This document shows positions 10,705-22,654 of a DNA stretch of 64,000 bases, piece after piece. Position 1 is the first letter of the stretch; each line of letters opens with the position of its first letter. This DNA is from Ophiura sarsii (lineage: Eukaryota > Echinodermata > Ophiuroidea > Amphilepidida > Ophiuridae): positions 21,198,658 to 21,262,657 of the forward strand of contig CM069457.1 in the NCBI GenBank assembly GCA_035610835.1. The letters run 5' to 3'. The notes below the pieces were generated by a model. The model made no database searches. It was not told where the DNA came from and worked only from the letters and a program-made list of their open reading frames with translations. The position numbers and the translations under genes are program-made.

Positions 10705-11712
10705 ATCATCTGGATGATCTGCATCTCATGACATTCTCACTCTACTCTACTAGGCCTAGCTAGTCTCAGATTTTTGTTCCTAAAAATCAACAACTTGGAT
10801 CTTGATTGATCAAGTGAACTGCTCCGTTCATTTAAAAGCACTGTAAGTGTAATGATTAATGGCCAGACTCAAGGTGATCTATAACTAATTGCATTTGCTG
10901 CAATGGACCATAAAATCGTTCGGTTTATAATTCGTAATGTAAATCGTTTAGGTAGATGTAGATGTACAGTCTACACGCACGCAGACCTTCCAAATTCGAG
11001 GCGCAGCGCAAAAGCCCATCAAATCAATTGATAGTTTAGTCATACGTGTGTCAACTCACCTAGTTTAATGTTAAACATCTCTGTCGTAAAATCAGTAGCT
11101 CATCCATATTGCAGCTGATGTAGAATTGCTTTAATAAATCCAGTTTGTCAACAACAACAACGCAACTTCATTCATCATACATGTATCGCCATTTTTGTGA
11201 CCCAATTAAAGATACAGTCTCGTAGTCACGCCTGTGTTCGTATAGCGATACAACACAGTGATAAGCAATAGTATGTGGAAGAGACGCTAACACTTTGTAA
11301 CGGTTTTTCGTAATTTGAAGGAAAACTGTCAAAATAGCAGTCATTAAATGTCTTTTTGCTAAAAAACGTCCCGTGGGCCCAGCTTGTTTTTTCTTGAAAA
11401 TGCAAGTTAAAGTCTTTATGTGTCAGTTAAGACTATAAAAAGACTGGGCCCACGGGCCAATTAAATACAATATGTCTGTTAATATTGGTCTCTACGAACA
11501 TCTATCCCATAGACTTGTGTACAAAATACAATTCGCCATGTCGCAATTTTGGAAATATCCCTCGAAAATCCCCTAAATTTAGTAACAAAATAAAATGATG
11601 TCCTTCCCCCCCTGGTTTTAGCAGTCATATTGAAAACGCCCTCTGGCGGATAAACTTCCAGGGTATTAATTGGACTACAACCTGGTCTGCTTGCGAACTA
11701 GTTTGCTATATA
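10705..11712. other. Mostly unannotated; possible non-coding exon and a hairpin
   Basis: On the minus strand a good donor (AAACTAG|GTGAGT, exon side ending 11060) follows a short ATG-initiated frame that hits TAG at the donor, so a 5' non-coding exon is possible but unproven. A hairpin lies at about 11369-11454, where cccgtgggcccag pairs with ctgggcccacggg. Otherwise I see nothing. Confidence 0.25.
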
Positions 11713-12277
11713 CAGTCATCAAAAAAAGTAAATATACAGGTAATAAATGGGCTTCTAACTCTTAAAATATATTTCCTACCTACAAATATTAAATTATAAA
11801 GTTGTTGAAAAATGTGTCTTCTTTAATATGAGATATTGCACGCTAGGATCGGATGATTATTGAAGAAGTGGCACTCAAAGATATAAGGAGAAGTCCGATT
11901 TTCATTTTCACATTTTTATTTTCTACACGCGGGCCAATCTACGGGTACCTTATCGATTAACGGTAGTGCAATTGGGGGATGCATGCGCAGGTTGGACAGT
12001 CGGCCGCATTGTTCCGATGGATCAATATGCCACACACACGCACCCCGTCATTCTCTCCCCCGTGTTGAAATGTAAAATGTGAATTTGAAATTGTGACTTT
12101 ACCTTACATTTTGGATTGTCGTTTCTTAAATATTCAACCGATCCTAGCGTGCAATATCTCATATTAAAGAAGATAAATTTCTCAACAACTTTATGATTTG
12201 ATATTTCTAGGTAGGATATATATTTTTAAAGTTAAAAGTACATTTATTACCTGTATAGTTACTTTTTTTGATGACTG
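11713..12277. mobile_element. TA-flanked foldback element (Tc1/mariner-like ends)
   Basis: It begins CAGTCATCAAAAAAAGTAA and ends with the inverse, flanked by TA on both sides (11711-11712 and 12278-12279). Inverted arms of about 150 bp include the words gatattgcacgctaggatcg and its complement. The spacer is non-coding. CAGT ends plus a TA duplication fit Tc1/mariner-derived non-autonomous elements. It lies about 120 bp beyond the predicted donor of the 7TM exon, on the 3' side of that exon. Confidence 0.8.
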
Positions 12278-12398
12278 TAAATTTACAAATAAACATTCAG
12301 TTGATATGGACAGGGTGAACGAAGTCATTGTTAGTCGTAAGTTTCTTACATAGGGATATGTGTGCGGCTGTTCTATGGACGAGGGTTAACATAATTAC

Positions 12399-14836
12399 CT
12401 TGATATAAAGAAAAGTACACTGCAGTTGCTCACTGGTTTTCACAAAGGTCTTCCTTAACTTTCTGGAATGCTGAACACGTGTATACAACGCCCTCGCCGT
12501 GTAAAATAACAGAGCCCAGTTAAGCAATATAGAGATACCAACAGGGATACCGAAGAAAATCAGATTTGCTCTGACATCTGATATCCAGCACACGCCATCG
12601 CCTCCATAATGCAGGTAAACCATCGGAGGCTTTGCAATATGGATAAGAATAGATACTGCTACGATTACCGTAGGTGTGCCCCATCCAATCAGATGACCAG
12701 TGGGTGTCGTAATGCTTGACGGGAAAGTGGTGGGAATGATAGCGGGATTATTCATCGGTCGAAACGCAAAGGTGTGGGTCAAATTGACGGCGATCAAACT
12801 CATCCAACAGAAAGACGCCAACCAGGCAAAATGACTGAGTATCGCCAAGGTTATACAAAGCAAGCCGCTGGTGTGGATATTGGCTGTAAATAATGTTAAA
12901 AATTGCGCCATAAAAATATTCAATGTCATGAGCATCATGGCTATTCCATGTGGGCGATCGCGTAGCGCGGGAAGTGCAATATGCGTTAATAACGTAGCTG
13001 CTAAACCGGTTAGAGACGCCACGTTTCCTGCAAAATTAACTATGTCCATCGTCTCAGTATAATAGAATAGCTTCGAACTAGTGGCACAAATTTGAGCACG
13101 ACCGTCTGCTAGAATTATATATTGATGGCTGCGTAATATTTGTCCAGCGTAAACCAAAACGCTTTCATTGTCTCGCTGTAGTATCTCGTAGTCGTCTTTG
13201 TACAGTGTGAACCGCAGAAGGCACTTGAGCACATGAGCCTCGTGGCCACACACTAGGAGTTCCTGGAAACTAGTAAACGCCTCAATAAAAATGCTATACA
13301 TCAATGTTTCCTTGTACAGCGTGAATTCAGGGATTATGTATATGTTGTTGTACAAATACACTTCCCCTAATGTAGTCATGTTACCAACTCGTTGAAAATC
13401 GGTGGTATGACCGTTGTACCATGTACCAGCGCAATCAGGACCAGATGGTTTCTTTCGACACGCGTGGATGAACTCCATTGTCTGTATCCCGCATGATGCG
13501 AAAACCTGTTGTCCTTTCTGCGAGTCTTGGTCAAACATGGATTTCATCTGAGGAAAAACTGTAAGCAGACTTTGCGTACTCTGATTATCAAATCGGTTGA
13601 TTGCTAATGTTGTCGTTGCAGTTGTGTACAAGTTCATCTTCTCACTTGGCTCTAGGATTTGTGAATCCAGAAAATCCAACTGATTGAAGACACATTCTGG
13701 TGTACCAATGACTCCTTCTGTGGATGATCCTCCACTGAACACTTTAAAATCTTCCTCTACACAATACTTACTATCGATCAAGCTTTCAGTATTAGGATTC
13801 AGTTTGCAATGACCGTCTGTCAGCTTAAAACCTGGCGCACATGACACGGGACGGCACATACCGGAATAGGAGTCAAACATGTCGTCGTCGGAGCACGATT
13901 TCGATCCGACGGCTGGCAAACTATTGTGGGCATCCTCAAATATTTTCCATATAATTGTACTCATAGAAGCCGTTGGTGTGCCAAGGGTGCCAAATAAATT
14001 GTTACTGATTGAAGTACAAGGGGTATAGCTAGTCTCATCTTCTTCATTGCATATCACACAATATGGGTTCAAGTACCGCCGAATAGTTCCTGCGTCATAG
14101 TCCATATCAGACATGTGACACATCGGGCACACGTAACGTGACTGACAAGCCGTAATGACCGTTGTGTTAAGGTAGTTATCAGGGCAAGTGGAAATATAAG
14201 TTGATTCGGAGAAGCAACTCCGAGATTGATCCCCAACAATTACTCCAGTCTTTAGCGGTATGACATTCATATAATTTCTATTTCCATCGCATGGGTTTTC
14301 GTCGGTTGCATCACGACGTTGGCGATGACGAATGTCATAGGTTGTGACTTGCTCCATTTCCTCTTTCACTGGGACACCGTCCATTTTCCAATTTTCCAAG
14401 CCGCTATAGTTCTGTCCATTACAAAGAGCACAGTACAGGTTCCGGAAATTGTAACCATTCGGGTTAAACACTGGCCAGTGTCTAGAGGGTACTTGGTCAG
14501 CTTTAACTAAATATGCACCATTGTTCTCGCATCTACCTCGTATAAAATCATGCGGCCAGCGTTCTGAACATTTACTGATAAGTATTATGTTCTGTACGTA
14601 TGGCGATATCTCTACACACATATACGACTCTACCGGAAACAGATCTGTGCTGCTGCCATTTTTAACATCATCGTACACTGCAGCAGGTGTGTTACATGCC
14701 GAAACGTAATCAATGCAGCAATCTCCGAAAGATTCACATTTTGTATCACAATAACACACCCACGCATGTAATCCACATCGGTTATGGCAACTGAGACTGG
14801 GCGTAACAGACACAGTAAATTCCTCGGTTTTGATAG
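12399..14836 (-). CDS. Large exon: somatomedin-B module, Cys-rich ectodomain and 7TM (family B-like GPCR)
   Basis: One exon of 2438 nt encodes most of a receptor. Counting from the Val codon at 14813, residues 9-40 are a somatomedin-B module (CHNRCG...CYC..KC..FGDCC.DY...C). About 540 residues of Cys-rich ectodomain follow, with several N-glycosylation sequons and a furin-type RQRR site near 164-167. Helices lie near 590-614, 622-645, 650-680, 707-727 and 750-773. TM3 'HFAWLASFCWM', TM4 'GWGTP' and the 'CW' of extracellular loop 2 are family-B/adhesion/Methuselah hallmarks. No GPS motif is evident. The acceptor (atataatttacag) is at 14837. The open frame runs on to 12297, but FLYIK, the start of TM6, is followed by donor AAG|GTAATT, so the exon should end at 12399. 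The exon for TM6-TM7 was not found. Predicted role: plasma-membrane receptor, ligand unknown. Confidence 0.85.
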
Positions 14837-14909
14837 CTGTAAATTATATGAAGGAAGGAAATCCGAATACGTTATGGTTTGGTGCTCAAATGTGCGCAAG
14901 TGCATTGTA

Positions 14910-15103
14910 TAACTATGACTTCATTGATACCGGGAATTTAAATCACCGCGGATGTTTGACAATTGCATGTTCAGAGATGGCAGTGTTTATTCGTTTTGAT
15001 GATAAATAATATGTTTTGTTCAAACTACGCGATTTAGGCTCGATCACTACTCTTTTCTAACATATAATTGGCAGTGTTGTGCTTGCTGGACACCTCCTTT
15101 AAT
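14910..15103. mobile_element. Solo arm of the 4195-4788 element family
   Basis: The segment runs from 'gaagtcat..gacaccggga' like words through 'agagatggcagt' to 'gttgtgcttgctggac', in the same order as the right half of the element at 4195-4788. No matching left arm is seen, so it looks truncated. It lies in the intron upstream of the 7TM exon. Confidence 0.5.
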
Positions 15104-15329
15104 AACATTAGCACAGACTGTCACGGAGCCGCGTTCTAAATTACAGGGATGTGTATATTTCACTGGTAGATACCAATCCCCAGATACAAGTTTTTTTTGT
15201 TTTTACCTTGATTTTTTCAAAAATCGAGGTACTCTATCTCTACCGTTTCTTTCTTCTTCTTCATCTTCTGGCAATATATCTACAAAATGCTTCTTCTCCT
15301 ACAGTTTACATGCTACAATCACCATATTT

Positions 15330-16475
15330 GGTCAGTAGGACCCCCTACCAGACCTTCATTACATGACCTCACAGTTTGGGGTCAAATGTCACAGGGGGGT
15401 CACTAGGGGTCAAAACGTGATTTTCACTTAAAACGCATTTCCAATTTAGTGAAATGACCTAGGATCGTCAAAATCGGTCAACATATTCCTTATGACCGTA
15501 CGCATATATAATAGTTCGGTTTTTACAATCAACAAATATTTGGGGTCACTAGGGGTCAAAATTTTGGTTTTCTAACCATATTACTTAAAATGCTTCTTGT
15601 CTCAGAGGAAATGGCTCATGAATGTCAGAATTGGTCAAAAGATTCCTTGGGTCCATGCACATACAGCGATCTCAGCGATTAAAATTGACGTGTCATGCGG
15701 GGTCACTAGAGGTCATTGATCTATACAGTGGTAAAACTTGAGATATGCTCCGATTGGGACCGGGTTTGTTGCATCTTGTTTAGATTGATGAGCCAAGAAA
15801 ATAAGTCAATAATGTTGACCAGTTTAAAGGTCAAGAAGAGGTCAATACGGGTCATTGGACATTACAGGGGTAAAGTTAAGACATGATCCGATTTATACCG
15901 GGTTTGTTGCATCTTGTTTAGATTGATGAGCCAAGAAAATATGTTAATTATATTGACCAGGTCAAAGGTCAAGAAGGGGTCAATAGGGGTCATTGAACTT
16001 TACAGGGGTAAAAGTTAAGACATTATCTGATTTGGACCGGGTTTGTTGCATCTTGTTTGGATTGATGAGCCAAGAAAATAAGTCAATCATTTTAATCAGG
16101 TCAAAGGTCAAGAAGGGGTCACTAGGAGTCAAAACGTTGATTTTCAATCCGTTCACCTAAAATGCTTCTCGTCTCAGAGGAAATGACTGATGTGCATTAG
16201 AATTGGTCAAAATATTCCTTAGGTCCATGCAAATTCCAGTATTTCAGCGATTAAAATTGATATGTCGTATATGGGGTCACTAGGGGTCATTGACCTATAC
16301 AGGGGTAAAAGTTAAAACATGTTCCGATTTGCAAAAACATGCTCCGAATTAGATCGGACCTGTTTTATCTTGTTTGGTTCAATCAGGCAAGAATAAAAGT
16401 CAATCATCATAACCAGGTCAAAGGTCAAGAAGAGGTCACTAGGGATCATTTACTCATAAAAATCAAGGTGCCCTG
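15330..16475. repeat. Degenerate satellite with DR1 nuclear-receptor motifs
   Basis: Two alternating unit types, about 135 bp each, repeat across the region. One contains 'ccgggtttgttgcatcttgt' and 'gatgagccaagaaaat'; the other 'aaaatgcttctygtctcaga'. They are linked by runs of (a/g)ggtca half-sites. Perfect AGGTCAAAGGTCA (DR1) occurs at 15959-15971, 16098-16110 and 16415-16427. It lies in the long intron between the 17.9k exon and the 7TM exon. DR1 is the classical site for HNF4/RXR/COUP-TF-type receptors; function here is unproven. Confidence 0.75.
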
Positions 16476-16600
16476 GTCTCAGACCAGAACTAGATCTAGT
16501 TGTTTATTTATTCATGATATACAAATGCCAGCAAAACAGCGCAGCTGATAACACCGTTCAGCTTAACACACTGATTGCGGTTTGAAAGAAAGCTGCAAAT

Positions 16601-17070
16601 AAACTGCTCACAAAAAGTATCGAAACACTTAGAAATTATCCAATATATAACGGCACGAATAGGTATGCATTAATCGAAGCAAAGAACCAAGTGCATGATT
16701 TTGTTCTGTGTATTTTGACACCTCGATCGTTGAGATACGATGTTGCGGAGCGGAGTTATTGTCATTTCAATGATCGTGGGTCCAGTTTCAAAAGTGACAC
16801 TCATCCCTATAGAAAATCACGAATCTGATCATTCTAAACAGTAATGCAAACCTCTTTCTATAGGATGATTGTCACTTTTAAAACTGGACCCACGACCATT
16901 GAAATGACAATAACTCCGCTCCGCAACATCGTATCTCATCGATCGAGGTGTCAAAATACGCAGAACAAAATTATGCACTTGGTTATTAGCTTCGATTAAT
17001 GCATACCCTTTCGAGCCGTTAAATATTGGATAATTTCTAAGTCTTTCGATACTTTTTGTGAGCAGTTTAG
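16601..17070. mobile_element. Foldback element, copy 1
   Basis: About 215-bp arms run inverted from 'aaactgctcacaaaaagtat' at 16601 to its complement ending 17069, separated by about 40 bp. A second copy with the same structure is at 23879-24345. The 110-codon ORF on the minus strand lies in the palindrome and is not conserved as protein, since both arms translate similarly. Confidence 0.8.
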
Positions 17071-17596
17071 TTGGTATTATGGACGGCCTAACGTTGGACT
17101 CAACAATCGTACGAATGGCAACGATATGATTTATGCGATCGGATGCTTTTGATAAAGTCAATTACGCACAACGTAGAATAATAACCGGGAAGTTCGAGAT
17201 CACTTAAGACATCATCAAGTATAACAACCATATAGTGCATGGATAGCACTGGATCCAAAATGTGAGAGGTCCCATGACATTTTTCAGAACCCCGTAAACA
17301 AATTTAAGGGGTCCCCCAAGAAAATGAGGGGTCCTGAAGTTTGGGTATTTAAAAAAAAACTTTTTTACGGGCAGTTTTAATGGATTCATATTGTGAGCAA
17401 AGGATGGATATGTAATTTACAGAATTTCTTAAGGTTTCCATTTTCACACATCGTCGAATATAAGGGGTCCCTTCAATTTTGATCGGGACCCGCAAGTCTT
17501 TCCAATTTGAAACCTGACGCGTCACTATTAGAAAGTGAGAGGTCTAGGACGCGCAGACGCGTCAGAATGCGACCCCTGATATAGTGTGTGATGGAA

Positions 17597-17615
17597 CCCC
17601 CCCCCCCCCCCCCCC
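17597..17615. repeat. poly(C), 19 bp
   Basis: Uninterrupted C-run. A second, 23-bp poly(C) follows at 17697-17719. Confidence 0.95.
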
Positions 17616-17696
17616 TCTTTGAGGCATACACTGAAGATCTTTGTGAGAGGTTTGGCAATCTCAAAAGTTAATGGCTTAACCACAAGATGCCCAATG

Positions 17697-17719
17697 CCCC
17701 CCCCCCCCCCCCCCCCCCC
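17697..17719. repeat. poly(C), 23 bp
   Basis: Uninterrupted C-run 135 bp downstream of the donor of the SRCR-like exon (minus-strand sense). Confidence 0.95.
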
Positions 17720-17853
17720 TTGCGTAGATCTGTTTTAGTTCTTAGAATCTTTGGATGACAAGGAATAAATAGACCATTAAAATGACAAAATAAGTGAGTA
17801 ACGTTTCTTTGGTTGTCAACCCTCGACATTTGTTTTAATTAAGTTACACTTAC

Positions 17854-18103
17854 TTCTTGCACATGTCACGTGCTGAGCTTGGTATCCATATTGCAAACAC
17901 GAGCCCGTAATGGGTGCGACACGTTTGGTTATGAACACCTTGTTATAATATAGTTCATCGTAGTCAATTTGACCCACTAGCATACTTTGTGTCGAGGCGG
18001 TGATATTCCATGTTGCTTCGTCGTCCGTATCAAGCCAATATGCATCAACGTAACCCTCACCAAATAGTTGTTTACAGAGACTTTCCGCGATGCTATTTAT
18101 ATT
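17854..18103 (-). CDS. Partial SRCR-like exon joined to the 7TM exon
   Basis: A 250-nt exon missed by simple ORF scans. On the minus strand the acceptor (caatattttcgtttag) at 18104 is followed by 83 open codons and a perfect donor (GCAAGAA|GTAAGT). The frame immediately upstream is closed by TAG, so splicing is required. The peptide has the C-terminal half of an SRCR-like fold: SLCKQLFGEGYVDAYW aligns with the CRQLG segment, and SCLQYGYQAQHVTC gives the last two cysteines. It leaves in phase 1; the exon starting at 14836 enters with two bases, forming ACT (Thr), so the junction keeps frame. The N-terminal half of the domain must lie in an upstream exon, not located. Confidence 0.7.
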
Positions 18104-19088
18104 CTAAACGAAAATATTGGAAATAATATAAAAACAAACCAAAAAAGATTACCAACGAATTCAACATACAATATTTAACTGAAGGTCATCAAATGACGCA
18201 GTTACCCGCAAATCATAGTGGTATTGTCACCTACAAATATGTTTGGACTAAAGATCATTAGACGAAATGTATTGGGACGAAATGATGTGTTCCAAATCAC
18301 GATAACTAGTGAGTATACACTTTCCTTGCTGTTATCAGTTTTGCAGTTTTGTCTGCAACTTACATGTATATCGTGAGCTACCTAACGATTCTATTAATTT
18401 TTGGATAGGAAAGTCCTATACTTCAAATGTAAGTTATAATTAATTTGGAATGAAAATGAAGCCAGAAGTAGTCTAGTAGATACCTAAAGCTAAAGGGAAC
18501 TGGTTCAAAATTCGACCAGCGTTTACCTGGATTTGGATGTTGTCATGCGCTAGGCCTGGGTTAACGAATTGAGTAGATTAGCCTAGAACTAGATAAACGG
18601 GGGTAGTACAGGTACCTTACCCTTGTTGTTATTCAGTAGATTACGGTAACCTTCTGCAACCTCAGTTTCTCAAACAAATGAAACAAACTTACTTCGCAGT
18701 ATCAGTTTCTCAAACAAATGAAATGGGGTCAACAACTATAAAATTCGTCTTAAGCTTACAAGTAACCAGGCCTACTATAGTACAGCGTGTAGACAAGGCA
18801 ACCTTATAAACAAATACAAACTCTACAATATTAATAAGCTTACACTTACACTACAACACTACAGATTCTCCTCGCTACCTTGTATACACAGCATTCAATT
18901 TGTTTTGCGTCAGTAGGCATATATTAATAAGGATAGTGATTAGAAGTGGAAAATTCTTGTGAAATCTGAAATTAGATGTCCGCTAGTGTTCTGTTCTCTT
19001 TCTAATGTCATGATGCGTAGTCGTGTAAACCGTAAGTACCAGAACCTATACCATAAACTTATAGCTAGAACTTGTCAGAGACAACACT
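18104..19088. other. Presumed intron, small direct repeats only
   Basis: Contains a duplicated cagtttctcaaacaaatgaa (near 18661 and 18703). I searched the minus strand for the missing first half of the SRCR-like domain and did not find it. Confidence 0.4.
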
Positions 19089-20351
19089 ACTTACTGTAGA
19101 GGAAGGTGCGATATTGGCTTATTAGCGCATTAGCGCAATTTTGCAAATGTCGCTAATTGCACCAAATTAGCGTGTAAGATCAATGTAAATTAGCGCTAAT
19201 TGCAGTGCTAGTACAAATGTGCGCTAATGCGCTAAAAACAAATTCGTTTTTAGCACAATTAGCGCGATATCCCGAGTTCCTAGCGTTGTAATCGCTAAAG
19301 TGCATTTTCTTAAGATGAACCAAGTCTAGGAGTCACGCAATTAGCACTAATAGCGCTAATTGCACTTGATTAGCGTTGTAATCGCTAAAGTGCAATTTCT
19401 GAAGATGAACCAAGTCTAGGAGTCGCGCAATTAGCGCTAATAACGCTAATTGCACTTGGTTAGCACTGTGCCGCAATTAGCGCAATTAGCGCGATATCCC
19501 GCGTTCCTAGCGTTGTAAGCGCTAAAGTGCAATTTCTGAAGATGAACCAAGTCTAGGAGTCGCGCAATTAGCGCTAATAGCGCTAATTGCACATGATTAG
19601 CGTTGTAAGCGCTAAAGTGCAATTTCTGAAGATGAACCAAGTCTAGGAGTCGCGCAATAAGCGCTAATAGCACTAATAGCGCTAATTGCACTTGATTAGC
19701 GGTCTTGCGCTAATAACGCTAATTGCACTTGGTTAGTACTCTGCCGCAATTAGCGCAATTAGCGCGATATCCCGTGTTTCTAGCGTTGTAAGCGCTAAAG
19801 TGCAATTTCTGAAGATGAACCAAGTCTAGGAGTCGCGCAATTAGCGCTAATAGCACTAATAGCGCTAATAGCGCTAATTGCACTTGATTAGCGGTCTTGC
19901 GCTAATAACGCTAATTGCACTTGATTAGCACTCTGGTGTGATTCGTGTGTCCTCCGGAACCTTGCGGGGCTCTATATAAACATGCTCCGTTAACACAACC
20001 TTTTTAGAGACACCCTGTATAATTATGATTTGCTTTAGTGAAAAAATAATGCTTAATAGCGTTTTTAGCACTTACCTAACAAATTAGCGATAATAGCGTT
20101 TTTAACACCAGCGATGCTATTAGCGCTATAAGCGCTCATGATGCAATTAGCGCTATTAGCGCTAATTGCGCGATGGCATCCCTCATTTTTTTGAAAATTT
20201 ATTTGATATCGTATAATAGCGTTTTTTAGCACTTACTTGCAAAATTAGCGATAATAGCGTTTTTAGCGCTTATTTTCGCTAATTAACACAGATGCTAACT
20301 CCCCGCGCTAAAGCGCTAAAAAGCCAATCCCGCACCTTCTACTTACTGTAG
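19089..20351. mobile_element. TIR element with 11-bp target duplication and AGCGCT-rich core
   Basis: ACTTACTGTAG flanks both sides (19089-19099 and 20341-20351). The element (19100-20340) begins AGGAAGGTGCGATATTGGCT and, reverse-complemented, its right end begins AGAAGGTGCGGGATTGGCTT, with TTAGCGC following in both. The core is full of TAGCGCTAAT / GCGCTAATTGC palindromic words and repeated blocks containing gatgaaccaagtctaggagt at 90-bp spacing. An 9-11 bp duplication is typical of Mutator-like elements. No transposase is encoded. Confidence 0.8.
19300..19930. repeat. 90-bp/227-bp tandem repeats inside the TIR element
   Basis: The block gaagatgaaccaagtctagg starts at about 19311, 19401, 19538, 19628 and 19811: pairs 90 bp apart that recur with a 227-bp shift. 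The Leu/Ala-rich ORF on the minus strand (19691-19446) is a translation of this repeat. Confidence 0.8.
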
Positions 20352-21170
20352 CGCCGTGTCGACTGCTATTACAAAGATCAAAAGTCATTCAAAGAGTCTC
20401 AAATCATAATAAAAACACACAAGAATTTCACTAACTATCTATCCTTACTTCGCAGTATCAACATAATTCGTGCCGGCTGCAAAGTGGTTTCAGCAGTCAC
20501 AATAATGAGAACAGTTTAGATCCAACAATGATTTTGGAGTGCTCCAATAATTCTGAACAAAATACAAATTTACACAATCGTGTGGCCGATCCTTCTATCC
20601 TCTGATTGGTTAAGAAAATGTTGTTCTTAACAACCAGAAAATCATTCAATCGATTTACACCATTTACTACCAATGCTTATTAGGCTCAAACCGTAATCCA
20701 ATTATATTACGTCTACCCATGCTAATTAGATAAATTACAATTAAGTAAAACTACAAGGCTAACATTACTACTATACAATGGGAAAATTGTCTGCACGGTG
20801 GGTCAAATTGATACAAATCTTATTAGGGCTGGGCGCACAACGGTACCTATATAAAACACAATGCAATTTATGAGTACAATTTGAAATAAGCGGGGAAGCA
20901 AAATTTGCTATTGACGTGGGGTGTGTACACACTTCTTTAGTTGTGTGAGTAACTTAGTCAGTTCTCGGTGGGGTGGATATCACTTAGGCCCACCACGCCG
21001 GCATTACACTATACCTAAAGCTGACGACTCAAACAGCGCCACCTAACATATGCGTACGGCCAAAGTTAACATAAAGGGGCTTCAGATCGGCAAGTTGAGT
21101 CGCATACCCCTGTACCTAATCAATCATGAGATGCTTGAATTAATCCGGTAGTAGCCTTCACGTGGTCTAT
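20352..21170. other. Gene-free stretch
   Basis: AT-rich sequence without supported exon or well-bounded repeat. A copy of ttacttcgcagtatca at about 20446 is shared with 18691. Confidence 0.4.
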
Positions 21171-22246
21171 TGCCATGTATTTTGAACTCACTACCCAAAA
21201 AGGTTGGGGCGTTGCATTTTTGGTGACGAATCATCCATCTCTCTATATTAACTCAACAACTAAATGTGGTAGAGCTATGGTTAAGGTGTCATTCGTAAGC
21301 CATTTACATTGTGAAAATAAATCAGTTATTTCTATAGCTGTTTGGCTGAGATATGATTGATTATATTTCGAAAGTCAGAGGTGGTGGCGGTGGTGGTGGT
21401 GGCGGTGGTGGCGGAAGCGGTGGTGGCGGAAGCGGTGGCGGTGGCGGTAGCACAGTATACAATCTCTATGGGGAATATAGAAAATGTTCCCAATTCTACG
21501 TTCAATTTACAATAACTCCTCATCCCTGTATGGTACAAACATGATTTTGCTCTCATTTTATAGATTGTTTTATATTCTGTTTCTGTTTCAACAAACGCGT
21601 CAACTATTATGTAACAATTGTAATCATGAATCGAATGCATTGACCTTGGTCTTCTCCCTATTCGCTACACAGTCAGACAGTGAGTGAACTTGCCCTAATT
21701 CATCGGATTTACATACATGACTATAACAACCACAAAAGTATTCAACCGATGATAGCAAAATCATACATTTTTGAAAGCTCTCAAATAGGGGAATTAAAAT
21801 AAGGCGTTTAAATCAGGATAGGGTGCATTCCCAAACAAATATATTTGGTAACTCTAATAAATATGAAATTTAAACGTTTGTGCTCATTCACTTCCCAATT
21901 TCAACATGTTACCATAGACAACCATTATGTTCCGATGGGTAATTGCATGAGGAACTAATATGCACAGTAAAATTATGATTGGGATAGGCAACAAAATATT
22001 ATTGAGCTTTAAATCAAGAAAATCGAATATTTTTTAACATTCTTTATCACAAAATGTTAGCATTAGGTCATATCTAAATTCCAATATCATATTTGGATTT
22101 CTTGTGAGATTTCCTTTCAGAAACTATATATTTTTATGGTGTAGAATAAGTAGTTATTGCGATGCTAATTTGAATCTCAGATGGTGTAAAATGCAAATAT
22201 CTGGTCATGCAACGGGAAGGGTGGCGAGTTCAAAACACATGGCCAT
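21171..22246. mobile_element. TIR element (CCATGTGTTTTGAACTC ends), full copy
   Basis: The left end reads GCCATGTATTTTGAACTCAC and the reverse-complemented right end GGCCATGTGTTTTGAACTCG, both followed by CNACCC. The ~1.07-kb unit holds a GGTGGC/GGAAGC microsatellite at about 21378-21451. Partial copies lie at 25704-26340 and 29521-30690. No transposase ORF is present, and the Gly/Ser-rich ORF is the microsatellite in translation. Confidence 0.7.
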
Positions 22247-22654
22247 ATGACATTTATTCACTATCGGATTACTAAGGGATTATCTGCTAATTGGATCACG
22301 CACCTTGTATAGGGTCACGCGTTATGAACTAGCCTCCAAATAGGGTGGTGCTGCTACACTTTTTAGTTTCATGCTGTCATATTCCGTAAATATTTTTAAA
22401 CTCACAACAGCTATCACAACAAGTTTGGTATCATTTTAAAGCCCTAATAACAAGCTATCTGCCTTCAAAATGGCATTGGTGAAACTAATTCAGAACGGGG
22501 GATACAGCTGTTTGAAGTTTGCGGACCAGGGGTGCTGCCGGAAGGGGTGCCGCCTGTACAAACTCAATGGGGATAATCCCATGCTTTTTTTTTATTTACA
22601 ATAACTAGTCATCCCCTAATGTTACAAACACCATTCTGGTCCCATTTTAAAGGA

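Noticed and set aside
12297..12398. Last 33 codons of the 838-codon open frame as the receptor C-terminus
   Set aside because: They follow a GTAATT donor in the middle of TM6 and show no TM6/TM7 features; most likely intron.
14630..14905. Minus ORF overlapping the somatomedin-B exon
   Set aside because: Alternative-frame shadow of the real exon; the Cys spacing is in the other frame.
16829..17161. 110-codon minus ORF
   Set aside because: It lies in a foldback arm; the related copy at 24371-24105 and inverted arms translate similarly because the DNA is repeated, not because of protein selection.
21353..21544. Gly-Gly-Gly-Gly-Ser linker-like ORF, possible vector contamination
   Set aside because: The GGTGGC/GGAAGC run lies inside a repeat element with related runs at 26199-26234 and, inverted, 30463-30492; it is a genomic microsatellite.
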